DNA from: JAWKZG01 sp041396125
GTDB taxonomy: Bacteria; Pseudomonadota; Gammaproteobacteria; Competibacterales; Competibacteraceae
Direction: 5' to 3'
DNA: 64,000 nucleotides
NCBI GenBank assembly: GCA_041396125.1
Contig: JAWKZG010000002.1
Location: forward strand, 558,001-622,000
The notes beneath the pieces were generated by a model that saw nothing but the letters and a program-made list of their open reading frames with translations, did no database searches and had not been told where the DNA came from. Of the stretch, positions 48,719 to 58,108 are shown piece by piece (position 1 is the first letter of the stretch; each line of letters opens with the position of its first letter). A program made the translations under genes and the position numbers.

Positions 48719-49729
48719 TCAAGCTGTGCGCGGCTGACGCCCTTCCAGCGGGTAGGCCGGGTCGGAATAGCCCGGCGTGGAGGGATGACCTGTCGGCACC
48801 AGGGAATCGATCAGCGCTTCGTCTTCTGCGGTGAACGAATAATCCAGTGCGGCCAGGTAATCGTCCCATTGCTGCTCGGTGCGCGGGCCGGCAATTGTGG
48901 CCGTTATGAGGCGATTGTTCAGCACCCAGTTAACGGCGAACTGGCCCGGTGTGATACCGCGCTTTTTAGCATGTTGACTGATGGTCTGGGCAATCTGCAA
49001 GGACTCTGGCCGCCATTCGGTTTGCATCATGCGTTTGTCCTGACGCCCGGCGCGGGTGTCTTCGGGCGGTGCCTGATCCGGCGCGTACTTGCCGGTTAAC
49101 ACGCCCCGTGCCAGCGGGCTGTAAGGCACTACTCCCAGGCCATAGAAATCGCACACCGGCAGTTGTTCCGTTTCCGGCATACGGTTCAGGGCGTTGTAAT
49201 ACGGTTGGCTGACGACCGGGCCGTCGATGCCGATCTGCTCGCATAAATGGCAAATCCGGGCAATCCGCCAGCTGCGATAATTGGAAACTCCGAAATAACG
49301 GATTTTGCCGGACCGGATCAAATCGGCGATGGCGTGCAGGGTTTCTTCCAGCGGGGTGTTGTGATCTTCTTTGTGCAGATAATAAATATCGATCGTGTCC
49401 AGTCCCAGCCGTTGCAGACTGTTCTCGGCTGCCTGCATGACCCAACGGCGGGACAGACCCTGTTGATTCGGGCCATCGCCCATCGGATTGCACAGCTTGG
49501 TGGCCAGTATCCAGTGATCGCGCTGTTGTTTGATAGCGCGCCCGACGACTTCCTCGCTGCGGCCTTCATTATAAACATCGGCGGTATCGATAAAATTGAT
49601 GCCGGCATCAAAGGCTTTGGCAATAATATTTTGCGAGGTGGCTTCGTCGGTCGGGCCACCAAACATCATGGTGCCCAGGCATAAAGGAGAAACGCGCAGG
49701 CCGCTGCGGCCCAGATTGCGGTATTGCAT
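48719..49729 (-). CDS. Aldo/keto reductase
   Basis: 336-residue NADPH-dependent oxidoreductase with a TIM barrel. Catalytic tetrad: Asp and Tyr in FIDTADVYNEGRSEEVVG, Lys in WILATKLCNP and His in DIYYLHKEDHNTPLEETL. The cofactor region is VPYSPLARGVLTGKY, with a C-terminal phosphate-binding area (ATIAGPRTEQQWDDYLAAL). Closest in style to YghZ/potassium-channel-beta-like reductases. GGGAG precedes ATG 49729. It is convergent with the SAF gene, whose sugar-acid chemistry could be related, but this is speculation. Confidence 0.92.
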   Translation of the reverse strand: MQYRNLGRSGLRVSPLCLGTMMFGGPTDEATSQNIIAKAFDAGINFIDTADVYNEGRSEEVVGRAIKQQRDHWILATKLCNPMGDGPNQQGLSRRWVMQAAENSLQRLGLDTIDIYYLHKEDHNTPLEETLHAIADLIRSGKIRYFGVSNYRSWRIARICHLCEQIGIDGPVVSQPYYNALNRMPETEQLPVCDFYGLGVVPYSPLARGVLTGKYAPDQAPPEDTRAGRQDKRMMQTEWRPESLQIAQTISQHAKKRGITPGQFAVNWVLNNRLITATIAGPRTEQQWDDYLAALDYSFTAEDEALIDSLVPTGHPSTPGYSDPAYPLEGRQPRTA

Positions 49730-49801
49730 GGTAACGCTCCCAAGGGGTGAACAAGTGTGTTGTTGGTGTGTATAAAATGAATGGTCAAACAGATTTTTAG
49801 C

Positions 49802-51208
49802 TTAACTGCTGCTCAGTGGCGGCATACCCAGTCGTTGGACCGGTGTTCCCAGTGTGCGTTCGATCGCGCGTGCCACTGCCAGCAGGGTTTCTTCCTGGCC
49901 ATGGCGGGCCAGCAGCATCAGTCCGGCCGGCATGGCATTCTGATCCAGGCCAGCGGGGATGCTGATACCGCATAAACCCAGCATATTGCCTACGCAGGTA
50001 TTGCTCAGGGCCGCCCCGTTTCGGGGACGATACCCTGCCACCGTATTGACTTCATCGAGGCGCGGCGGGCTGAGCGGCAGGGTTGGCGCTGCGATCACCT
50101 GCACGGCTTGTAATTTTGCATCAGCACGCCGGGCCAGTTCCCGCAAGCGCCATTGCCGCTGTACATAATCACGCGCCGGAATGGTGCCGCCCTCGGCAAT
50201 CCGCAAGGTAACTATCGGATCGAGCAGCTCCCGCCATTCGGGCAGTTCGCTGGCCACGAAGGCGTCGCATTCGGCGGAGACAACGCTGCCCTGGCGCAGC
50301 ATAACCTGCGCCTCGGCGGCTTCCGGTAGTGGCAATGGACTCAGACGGGCACCGGCGGCGGCCAGTTCGTCCAGTGCGGCTTTGACAACGGCAACGACAC
50401 CAGGCTCGCAGTGATCCCACATCGGCCCATCAGCTATCCCGATATGCAGATCGCTACTGTCCAGGTTCGGTAGTGCGTCTTCCAGTGCAGCCAGCTGTCC
50501 CCAGGCCGGGTCCAGGGCGGCAAAGCCGATAATCAGGTCGTCTACGCTGCGGGCCAGAATGCCGGGGGTATCCAGGGTGGTGCTTAAAGGCACAATACCG
50601 TCCAGTGACCAGCGTCCGGCACTGGTTTTCAGGCCGACGGTGCCGGTCATGCTGGCGGGAATCCGCACCGAACCGCCGGTATCCGTGCCCAGCGCCAGAA
50701 ATGCCGAACCTTCCCAGAGTGATACCCCGGCACCGCTGCTGGAACCGCCGGGCACCCGGAAAACGGTCGCATCCCAGGGATTGCGCGGCGTGCCCCAGTG
50801 ATTGTTCAGGCCAATACCGCCGAAGGCGAGTTCAACGGCATGAGTTTTACCGGGGATTACTGCCAGTTGTTGGCGCAAGCGCGTTATCAGTGGGCCTTGC
50901 TGGCGGAATTTCTCCGGCAATTCGCGCACTGTACCAGCGAAAGTGGGTAACTCCGGGATACCGAAATGATCTTTCACCGAGACCGGTATGCCTTGCAGTG
51001 GGCCGCAGTCTGCACCAGCCTGGAATGCTGCCGTCGCCGCCCGGACCTGTTGGCGGGCGAAATCAGGTGCCCAGATCTTATAGGCGTTCAGCTGCTGACC
51101 GGTGTGCTCATGGCGGGAAAGCGCTTCCTCGAACAAGGCTTCTACCGATAATTGCCCCGTGCGCAGTTGCTGATAAATATCCCGTAACGGGCGATAACAA
51201 AAACTCAT
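49802..51208 (-). CDS. Amidase (amidase signature family)
   Basis: About 468 residues. ATG 51208 is chosen since AGGAG lies nine bases upstream; the frame is open to 51226. Ser-cisSer-Lys triad: lysine in GIPVSVKDHFGI, cis-serine in the GGSSSGAGVSLWEG signature, nucleophile serine in GTDTGGSVRIPASMTGTVGLK. Cytosolic. The family hydrolyses amides or transfers ammonia (GatA), but there are no gatB or gatC neighbours. The LDGIVPLSTTLDTPGILARSVDDL segment is typical of general amidases. Substrate unknown. Confidence 0.9.
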   Translation of the reverse strand: MSFCYRPLRDIYQQLRTGQLSVEALFEEALSRHEHTGQQLNAYKIWAPDFARQQVRAATAAFQAGADCGPLQGIPVSVKDHFGIPELPTFAGTVRELPEKFRQQGPLITRLRQQLAVIPGKTHAVELAFGGIGLNNHWGTPRNPWDATVFRVPGGSSSGAGVSLWEGSAFLALGTDTGGSVRIPASMTGTVGLKTSAGRWSLDGIVPLSTTLDTPGILARSVDDLIIGFAALDPAWGQLAALEDALPNLDSSDLHIGIADGPMWDHCEPGVVAVVKAALDELAAAGARLSPLPLPEAAEAQVMLRQGSVVSAECDAFVASELPEWRELLDPIVTLRIAEGGTIPARDYVQRQWRLRELARRADAKLQAVQVIAAPTLPLSPPRLDEVNTVAGYRPRNGAALSNTCVGNMLGLCGISIPAGLDQNAMPAGLMLLARHGQEETLLAVARAIERTLGTPVQRLGMPPLSSS

Positions 51209-51305
51209 CCGACGCATCTCCTGCAAAGTTAAAGGACTACTGCAAGCCCCTGAGCAGCATTATAAGCGTCGTTTGTATGGATAGGTGGTGCTTTATTGGG
51301 TCGGG

Positions 51306-52608
51306 TCAGTTGGATTCAATCGAGAAATCCTGCCAGCTACTGCTGCGCAGCTGGGAGCCGCCGGCGTCCAGTGCAATAACCCGCCAGCGCAGGTTTTCGC
51401 CAGCCCGGTCCGCCAGCCAGGGCGGTGCGGTGTACTGCCGGGTAGCAGTTGGCAGTATGGCACTGAGCACATCGACACCGCTGTCATCCTGCACCTCCAG
51501 CCGGTAAAACCGACATCGTCAGGCCCCGACCAGCTAAACTGCAGGGACTGCACAGGCAGGGACGATTGGGCGGCCGGTGTCAGTAAGGCAAGAGTATTGA
51601 CAGGGGCGGTTTGCTGTCTGGTACTGGCACCGCTGCTGTCTGCCGCACCAACAAAATAACGCAAGACCGGCATGGGAAAACCGGCCACCCCGCCGGCATT
51701 GACGACCAGGCCATTGCCGGTGTTGGAGCGGCTGTCGCGCGCATCGGAGGCCTCGATCCGCAATAAAACAAGGTGCAGACCGCCAGCATTCGTGGGCGGT
51801 TGCAGCGTGCGGGGGCCGGGCAGAAAAACCTCCCCGACCGGTGTGAGATAAACATCGAAGCGTTCTAAAACAGTATAGCGGCGTTGCAGGGAACGCTCTT
51901 CGGCGGGCAGGGTGGCAGCAGTGAGCAGATCAAATTCGGTTGGCGTGTTGTCGCCCGGCTGGACGACCTCCCAGCGGCCTTTCAGACGGCCCGTGCCATT
52001 GTATTTTATGCGGGCCCCAAACGGTGGCAGGGTAGCGCCCTGAGCGATGGGATATACCGGATCGAGAATCAGCTCGTCCTGCCCGTTCAGAAAGCCAATG
52101 CGCACATCGGTCAAGGCCAGAGGGAACGGGCACCGCCGCCGGCCATGCGACAGGTGACTACCGCAAACTGGCCGCTGCTGAAACGGCGAACGTAGAAAAA
52201 CTGCGATGCGCTGCCTGCCTGAGCCGCCTGCAACGCGCGCCGGGTTACCGAACTGGGAATCGTCATGATATCGGTCAGATTACTGCGACCACCTGTGCCG
52301 CTGAGCTGCGAGCGGTCGAGCCGGTTTGGCGGGCGACCAAAAATGGTGGCCGGGTTGCAGGGGTTGAAATCGAACACATGATTGGCCGGCAGCGGGGCGA
52401 TGAGTTCGCCACAGAAGAAGGACTCTTGTGAATCCTCGTTCGGAGCCAGATTCTGGAAGGTCAGGAAAACTGAGGTGGAGCCGCTGCTGCGCACATTAAC
52501 TCCATTCGGATTGACCCCTGTCACTGCGTGCGCCTGGGGCAGGTGTAAGTAAAACATCCAGAACAGGCAGCCTATAAAAAACAGCGTGGCACGGCGTTTG
52601 TGAGTCAT
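51306..52608 (-). pseudogene. Exported protein with C-terminal fibronectin-III-like domain, two frameshifts
   Basis: About 434 codons. ATG 52608 (AGGAGA eight bases upstream) begins a signal peptide ending LPQAHA. One C is missing near 52122, after which the frame continues LALTDVRIGFLNGQDELILDPVYPI. One base is missing in an A4 run (51506-51509), after which it continues YRLEVQDDSGVDVLSAILPTATRQYTAPPWLADRAGENLRWRVIALD, a fibronectin-III-like end, to the stop at 51306. As given, the two main open pieces are 52111-52608 and 51293-52114. It lies 12 bases downstream of the outer-membrane barrel gene, so the two form an operon. No known family recognised for the first 300 residues. Confidence 0.65.
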
Positions 52609-52620
52609 GAGCGCTGTCTC

Positions 52621-54762
52621 CTAGTAGAAGCTGAAACTGAGGCCTGAACTGATCGTCCAGGTCGTCGCCGAGCTGTCGAGCTCGAACTCGGTATCCAGTT
52701 CATTGAGTTTTTCCCGGTCATAACGCAAAAACCATTGTCCTGGCAGTTTGCGACTGGCGGGGCCAGGCAGCTCAAAGCGATAGCTGATCTGTGCCTGCAA
52801 CGTGGTGGTATCGCGTGCCGCCAGCGACGCATTATCATCTTCGTCGATATAGGTCACCGAGCCATTAAAGACCCAGTCATTCCAGAAAGTCCAGTCCAGC
52901 CCGAACGTATAGGTGTTCGAGTAATTCACCAGACTTTGCTCACGGTCGTGATTGCGTAGATAAGCCGTACCCAGCGTGAGATTCAAGTCATTGATTGGCC
53001 GCAAACCGATGTTGACAGCATGTTCCAGTGTTGTGAAATCGGCCTGTTCGCGTCCGGTCTGACGGTTATCTTCATCCGCTATGGAAAAACGGTAACTGGC
53101 ATCCCATTGCTCGCCGTACCAGGTGAAATCCAGGCTGTCCAGGCGGGTTATCTGATCAGGCAACTGACTGGGATCATCGAAACCGGACAGCTCCGGATCG
53201 GGAGTATTGACTGCTTCCTGATGCACCCGATCCAGTGTGTAAGCGAGTTCAGGCCACCACCATTGCGGCTCTTCGGCAGCACCGAACAGACTTTGTAAGG
53301 GCAGATTGAGGGCAAAAGTCAGACTGCGGGTACGGGTGGTTAGCAGGGTGTCTAAATCATCAACATTATCCTGTGCATGGGTATAGGCGAATTGCGTGCC
53401 GACAGGGCCGAACTGACCGTCCAGACCGAGGGTATACAGGGCCAGATTGGCATCCACGAACGCCCCCAGACTGTTATACAAAGCATCAGCGTAAGCATAG
53501 CGCAGGCTTGAAGTCAGCGTGACTGGTGTGTCCCACAGCATCGATTCGCCAGCTAGGATATCGTAGCTGATTTCGGCACTGTAGGCATCGTCGCTGCTGG
53601 GTTTGACTTCGACAATAGGGGTGTCGGGATCATCCAGTTCCAGATTCGGATCATTAGGGTTGGTATAGCGGCTATGGGCGTAATTGAGTTCGCCGCGCAG
53701 CCGCCCTGATTCACTACTGCCTAGCAGACGAAAACCGAAACCGGAATTCTTTTCCGCATCGCTGATTTCACCCGTATTGAAATCATCTTCGGACGGGCGC
53801 TCACTGTTCATATAGGTGAATTCCGCGCGCAGCCCACCGGGGCGCGTGGGTAGCAGTTCGACACCAATTGTTGCGGCTGCTACCCGGTTGTCATCGTAGT
53901 GGCTCAAGCCGAAGATATTGTTGTAACCGACAATGCTGTTGCCGTTCATCAGGCCCAGCGAGAAGTCCAGCTCGTCGCTGATCTGATAACGGGCCTGCAA
54001 GCCGCGATTGCTGACACTGTCAATCAGCAACGGATGCTGGCCATAGGAGATATGGCCCAGCGCCACGCTGGCTGCGCCGTGTTCATATTCGACCAGATAA
54101 TCGGCCAGATCGATTTTCGGGGCGTCTTCGTTCATCTCGGCGAAGCGCAAAGCATCGGGGCGATAACTGAAACCGACGATATTGATATTGGAACGCAGTG
54201 TCATCGTGCCGGTTTGCTGCTCACTGGCGAAAACAGCCTGCAGCTCCCCATCCTGAAAAGTGTCGCGCTCCAGCGCTGTCGCATCACCGTTGGTATCGCT
54301 GGCAAGCTGTGTCTTGAGCGTGATATCCAGTGTGGGACTGATAACAGAAACTTCAAAACCAGACGGTGTCAGCACATTCAGCGGGAGCCGGTTGATTTCC
54401 TGCCATTGGGCCGGATCGTCCGTTTGATAGATGATCAGCTCATGCTGGCCGGGTGGCAGTGGGGGTGCCTGCGGCGGATAAACCCATTGTGTTCCGTCCT
54501 GGCTGAGAAAAGCAGTAATATCGGTGGTATCGATAAAGAACGCCAGCGATGCGCTGCTATCCTCAACGGTTAGGCTAAAGCCGCCATTGTGCGCAATATA
54601 ACTGCCATCGGCGCTGCTTAAGTCCGCACTGCTGATCTGGCTGTATAAAGGGCTGGTGTAGCCCAGTAAAGCCGCGCAGAGAACCCTGCCAGTGAGGCAA
54701 AAGAAAGGGAAATGTGGTCGGATAGATGCATGCATCATGGCGTCGCCCATCGCAGTGATCAT
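52621..54762 (-). CDS. Large outer-membrane beta-barrel protein, function unknown
   Basis: 713 residues. Signal peptide near the N-terminus (CLTGRVLCAALLGYTSPLYSQ); the exact start among ATGs 54762-54735 is unclear. Residues about 45-190 form a beta-sandwich-like domain (GGFSLTVEDSSASLAFFIDTTDITAFLSQDGTQWVYPP). From about 195 on, alternating hydrophobic strands and acidic loops suggest a barrel of many strands (AVNIGLRPINDLNLTLGTAYLRNHD, YTFGLDWTFWNDWVFNGSVTYIDEDD). The last residues LSFSFY match the terminal aromatic signature used by the Bam machinery. I do not recognise the family. Followed by the fibronectin-like protein gene. Confidence 0.75.
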   Translation of the reverse strand: MITAMGDAMMHASIRPHFPFFCLTGRVLCAALLGYTSPLYSQISSADLSSADGSYIAHNGGFSLTVEDSSASLAFFIDTTDITAFLSQDGTQWVYPPQAPPLPPGQHELIIYQTDDPAQWQEINRLPLNVLTPSGFEVSVISPTLDITLKTQLASDTNGDATALERDTFQDGELQAVFASEQQTGTMTLRSNINIVGFSYRPDALRFAEMNEDAPKIDLADYLVEYEHGAASVALGHISYGQHPLLIDSVSNRGLQARYQISDELDFSLGLMNGNSIVGYNNIFGLSHYDDNRVAAATIGVELLPTRPGGLRAEFTYMNSERPSEDDFNTGEISDAEKNSGFGFRLLGSSESGRLRGELNYAHSRYTNPNDPNLELDDPDTPIVEVKPSSDDAYSAEISYDILAGESMLWDTPVTLTSSLRYAYADALYNSLGAFVDANLALYTLGLDGQFGPVGTQFAYTHAQDNVDDLDTLLTTRTRSLTFALNLPLQSLFGAAEEPQWWWPELAYTLDRVHQEAVNTPDPELSGFDDPSQLPDQITRLDSLDFTWYGEQWDASYRFSIADEDNRQTGREQADFTTLEHAVNIGLRPINDLNLTLGTAYLRNHDREQSLVNYSNTYTFGLDWTFWNDWVFNGSVTYIDEDDNASLAARDTTTLQAQISYRFELPGPASRKLPGQWFLRYDREKLNELDTEFELDSSATTWTISSGLSFSFY

Positions 54763-54837
54763 TGTTATAGGGCTTGATAGCGGCCAACGCTGTTGAGAGC
54801 TGGCCTGCAGAATTATCAGTTGTTGGCAAGACCCGTA

Positions 54838-54856
54838 CCTGTGGCATTACCACAGG
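54838..54856. other. Hairpin downstream of the six-cysteine protein gene
   Basis: CCTGTGG (54838-54844) and CCACAGG (54850-54856) form a 7-bp stem with a 5-base loop, between the six-cysteine gene stop and the barrel gene. There is no T-run, so it may only attenuate or protect the transcript end. Confidence 0.4.
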
Positions 54857-54905
54857 CGCAGGCGTTTGATAGTCAGCTTGCGGTCAATGCAACTGAACAG
54901 CAGGC

Positions 54906-55325
54906 TTAGTTCACATTGCGATTCGGTGCTTTTTGCTGCGCAGGGGTAGATTTGACACACTTGTCCCAACTGCTTTTGATCTGTAGCTGGTAGCCCCCGG
55001 AACAACCAACGGGAATATTGTAGCCGGACTGCAGGACCACGCACTTGTCCGCATTACCTTTATAATTTTTCTTTTTTGTCGTGCCGACTTTCACATTCGT
55101 ACCAGGCAGTTTGACCTGTGGGCAGGACAAGGTGTTTTTGGTTTTATTGCTGCCTGGCAAATAACAACGCACTTTGTTGTTATTGGCAACCTGCAATTCC
55201 CAGCCTGGGCTACAAGCCCACCAGGCCTGAGCATTGGAAACCGGCACAAGAGTCAGGGATGCGCTGAAGGCGAGGGTACTGATGACAGTGCTCAAACCGG
55301 CGATAAAAGTGCTGCGAGTTTTCAT
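54906..55325 (-). CDS. Small exported six-cysteine protein with a duplicated motif
   Basis: 139 residues. Signal peptide cleaved after SNAQA (residue 34). Six cysteines: C38, C54, C68, C95, C108, C123. The segments CSPGWELQV...C (38-54) and CSGGYQLQI...C (108-123) are clear copies: C-S-x-G-aromatic-x-L-Q-aliphatic, with a second cysteine 15-16 residues on. The middle is lysine-rich (VGTTKKKNYKGNADKC). It is probably periplasmic or secreted, with disulfides. AAGGAG before ATG 55325 is strong. No family recognised. Its upstream region carries repeats and a palindrome. Confidence 0.75.
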   Translation of the reverse strand: MKTRSTFIAGLSTVISTLAFSASLTLVPVSNAQAWWACSPGWELQVANNNKVRCYLPGSNKTKNTLSCPQVKLPGTNVKVGTTKKKNYKGNADKCVVLQSGYNIPVGCSGGYQLQIKSSWDKCVKSTPAQQKAPNRNVN

Positions 55326-55383
55326 AGGTATACTCCTTGTCTATAAGTTTCTAAAATCCATATTGATAGTCGGTATGCCGTGA

Positions 55384-55484
55384 TGTCCTTGGCGAGGACA
55401 GGCACAGTATGGCGAAATAGCGGTGTGGTGCCTATCGCCTGAAATAGCGGTTTTTACCAGCATGTATCCCCCAAATTGGGGATA
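55384..55484. promoter_or_regulatory. Repeat-rich upstream region of the six-cysteine gene
   Basis: Hairpin TGTCCT-TGGCG-AGGACA (55384-55400), direct repeats GAAATAGCGGT (55414-55424 and 55441-55451) and a palindrome with arms TATCCCC and GGGGATA (55465-55471, 55478-55484). All lie between the histidine kinase stop and the six-cysteine gene start. TATCCCCCAAAT recurs with one change at 58856-58867. Likely regulatory; binding protein unknown. Confidence 0.5.
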
Positions 55485-55529
55485 TGGAACCGATATGCCT
55501 ATGCGGGCTGGAACCCAGAAATTTGGTTA

Positions 55530-57397
55530 TCAAGTGTGTGGTAAGGGCAGTTGCAGTCGAACACAGGTGCCGCTGCTGTTGCTGATGATTTCAAGTGTGC
55601 CACCGATGGCCAGGGCGCGTTGCTGCATATTGTCCAGACCACGCCCTTTGCCCGTTTGCGGCAGACCGTTGCAGCCATTGTCTGCAACCTCAATGAAGAC
55701 CTGATTATCAACGCTGCCGGTACGAAGGGTCAGGGTGCTGGCCTGTGCATGTTTCAATACATTGGTAATGGCCTCCTGCAGGATTCGTAACACCTGCAGG
55801 ACTTTATGTGGCCCGAACCCCGGCAGTGGCGGAACATCGCTGACCTGCCAGCGCAATTGCACAGGGCCGCCCTGCAGGCGCGGTTCCAGCCGGGCGCGAA
55901 ACATGCCGAGCACCAGGCTTAGATCATCTTCGACCGGGTCAAGCGAATCGATCATCAGACGCAAATCATCCAGGGCTGTACGCAGGGCGTCCGCGAGCTG
56001 TTCCCGACTGGCCTGACCGGCCTCGACCATGGACAGGGTCGCCACCAGATGTCCGCCGATGCCATCGTGCATATCACGCATGATACGATCCCGTTCAGCA
56101 GTGAGTAATTGCTGGTTTTCAAGCACTCGTAAACGCTGGTAATTGTGTTCCAGTTCAGAGGTTTTTCGGCAACACGCTGTTCCAGTTCCCGATTTAATTG
56201 TTCGGCTTCATCGCGGGCACGGACGAAATCGCGAATCAGAACCCAGCCAAAACCGATAATCACAGCGGGTGCAGCATACTGGATATACAGGCCTTCCACG
56301 CGGGAAATCAGATTATTCATTAACAGCCAGTCGTGCAGGGCGAAGGCGATAATACTGAAGCCGGCTGTTGCCAGCAGAAGTGACGCTGTATCGCGCCGCT
56401 GCCGGTAGGTCAGATACACCAGTCCCAGCGGGTAAAGGCCGATCGACAGCAGTACCGTATCCCAGACCCGTATGGCCAGCCAGTAAAACAGCGGGCCTTC
56501 AACAAAGAATAAAGGCACACTGCCAAATACGCCGAGCAGAAGCAGGCTGCGCTCGAGCCATCGTCGATGCAGACCGAGAAATCGGTGGATAAAAATAGTT
56601 GAAATAATGCTAAACCAGCCCAGCATCATATAATTGAAAAACCAGTCCCAGATGCGGGTGGGCAGCGGGCTGTTGATGACCAGTATATTCAGATTGTGCA
56701 GTCCCCAGGTCAGACTGGCGAGAGCAAACCAGCCGCACAGCGTTTCCTGCGGGCGAAACAGCCACAGTAAACCGATGACCACCGTCAGAATGAATAACAT
56801 GCCGGTGATCAGGGCAACCAAACCGATCCGCAGGAAATAATGCTGTTCATACGCCGGCCGTAATTCACTGTGCGGACCCAGATAAACCGGACCGAGCAGC
56901 CCGTTGGCCAGCGGGTCGGCTTTGAGCCGGATCTGTACGACATTGACGCCAGGGTGCAGCATGCCATTGGGAATGGCGAAATACAGTGGTCGGCTCCATA
57001 AACGTGCGACAGGATCATCGAAAGTGCCACCGCTGCCCAGCGCCTGATCATTGAGATGCACCTCGACATTCATGTTTACACTGGGCAGATATATGCCCCA
57101 CAGCCGGTTCGGCGGGACGTTCAAATTGATAATGCCAAGATACCAGGCCGTAGCACTGTTGACGGGGCGGGCGTTCCAATGATCCGGCAGGGAAATCAGC
57201 GTACTGGGTGCTTCCAGTGGGGGCGGGGTGTCCTGAGCGGTTTCAAGTAGCAGTACCTGTTGCAGTGGCAGGACTGCCTCGGGCAGTAATCGGGTGTGGG
57301 AAAAAGTAAAGGCATACCAGCTCAAAAGAAACGGCACGCCAAACAGGATCAAACCGTGCAGCCAGCGTTGAGCAGGTGTCAGCACGCTGGTCGCCAC
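55530..57397 (-). pseudogene. Membrane sensor histidine kinase (7TM-type sensor, HisKA_3), one frameshift
   Basis: About 622 codons. A beta-sandwich periplasmic domain of the DISMED2 kind (residues about 45-190, WYLGIINLNVPPNRLWGIYLPSVNMNVEVHLNDQALGSGG), seven hydrophobic helices (about 195-390), a short coiled coil (RARDEAEQLNRELEQRVAEK) and a NarX-type kinase core. One base is missing in the T5 run 56162-56166; the corrected frame gives TSELEHNYQRLRVLENQQ. The phosphorylated histidine is in IMRDMHDGIGGHLVATLS. The ATP domain has LQEAITNVLKHAQ and GRGLDNMQQRA. GTG 57397 follows the response regulator stop by two bases. It responds to an unknown extracytoplasmic cue. Confidence 0.85.
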
Positions 57398-57399
57398 GC

Positions 57400-58065
57400 T
57401 TAATCGTTGAAATTAAGCAGTCCCAGCTGCATGGCTTCGTAAACAGCTTCGCCGCGCGAGCATACCGCCAGTTTGCGATAAATCTGCTTGATATGCGAAG
57501 TGACGGTATGCACGGACAAATGCAGTATGTCGGCAATTTCGCTATACGCAAAGCCTTTGGCGATCAGTTTTAAAACTTCCTGTTCCCGCTCGGTCAGTTT
57601 TGGAATGGGCGTTACCGGGTCAGCGACTGGTGGTGGCGGGGTCTGAAAGCGCCTTAGCAGATAGCGGGCGATAGAAGCACTGATAGGCGAACCACCATTC
57701 AGCATCTGCATGACTGACTGGCCAATATAATCGGCGCTGCCGTCTTTCAGCAGATAACCCGAAGCGCCTGCCTCGATGGCACCGATGACGTGCTTTTCAT
57801 CACCGAATACCGTGATCACCATGCAGTCGACGGGTGTGGATGCCGATTGCACTGTGCGAATCAGGTCGATGCCATCGCCGTCCGGCAGCCCCAGGTCAGT
57901 CAGCAGCACCCGGGGTGTTTGCCGGGCCAGCCAGGTGTGCGCTTCGGCACAGGTGCCGGCTGCGGCAAGCAGATGGAGCTGGGGATGACCTTCGATGACG
58001 CGCGCTATCCGCTCGCGGGTATGCTCCTGATCTTCGACCAGTAATACACTATGGCTTGGCGGCAT
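57400..58065 (-). CDS. NarL/LuxR-family response regulator
   Basis: 221 residues from ATG 58065 (frame open to 58143). Receiver domain: LLVEDQEHTRERI, phosphoacceptor D57 in LLTDLGLPDGDGIDLI, VITVFGDEKHVIGAIEAGASGYLLKDGSADYI with the conserved lysine. A proline-rich linker (TPPPPVADPVTPIP) leads to a LuxR-type helix-turn-helix: LTEREQEVLKLIAKGFAYSEIADILHLSVHTVTSHIKQIYRKLAV. It is encoded before its kinase with a two-base gap, and about 54 bases after the TIG-domain protein gene. Its targets may be the surrounding exported-protein genes. Confidence 0.93.
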   Translation of the reverse strand: MPPSHSVLLVEDQEHTRERIARVIEGHPQLHLLAAAGTCAEAHTWLARQTPRVLLTDLGLPDGDGIDLIRTVQSASTPVDCMVITVFGDEKHVIGAIEAGASGYLLKDGSADYIGQSVMQMLNGGSPISASIARYLLRRFQTPPPPVADPVTPIPKLTEREQEVLKLIAKGFAYSEIADILHLSVHTVTSHIKQIYRKLAVCSRGEAVYEAMQLGLLNFND

Positions 58066-58108
58066 CTTTAGTGTCCTCTGCGAAGCTTTTGCGGACTCTT
58101 GTCGCTGT

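Noticed and set aside
50605..51507. 300-codon plus-strand open frame across the amidase start
   Set aside because: Opposite to the amidase signature region; reads as low-complexity, basic sequence typical of a shadow frame.
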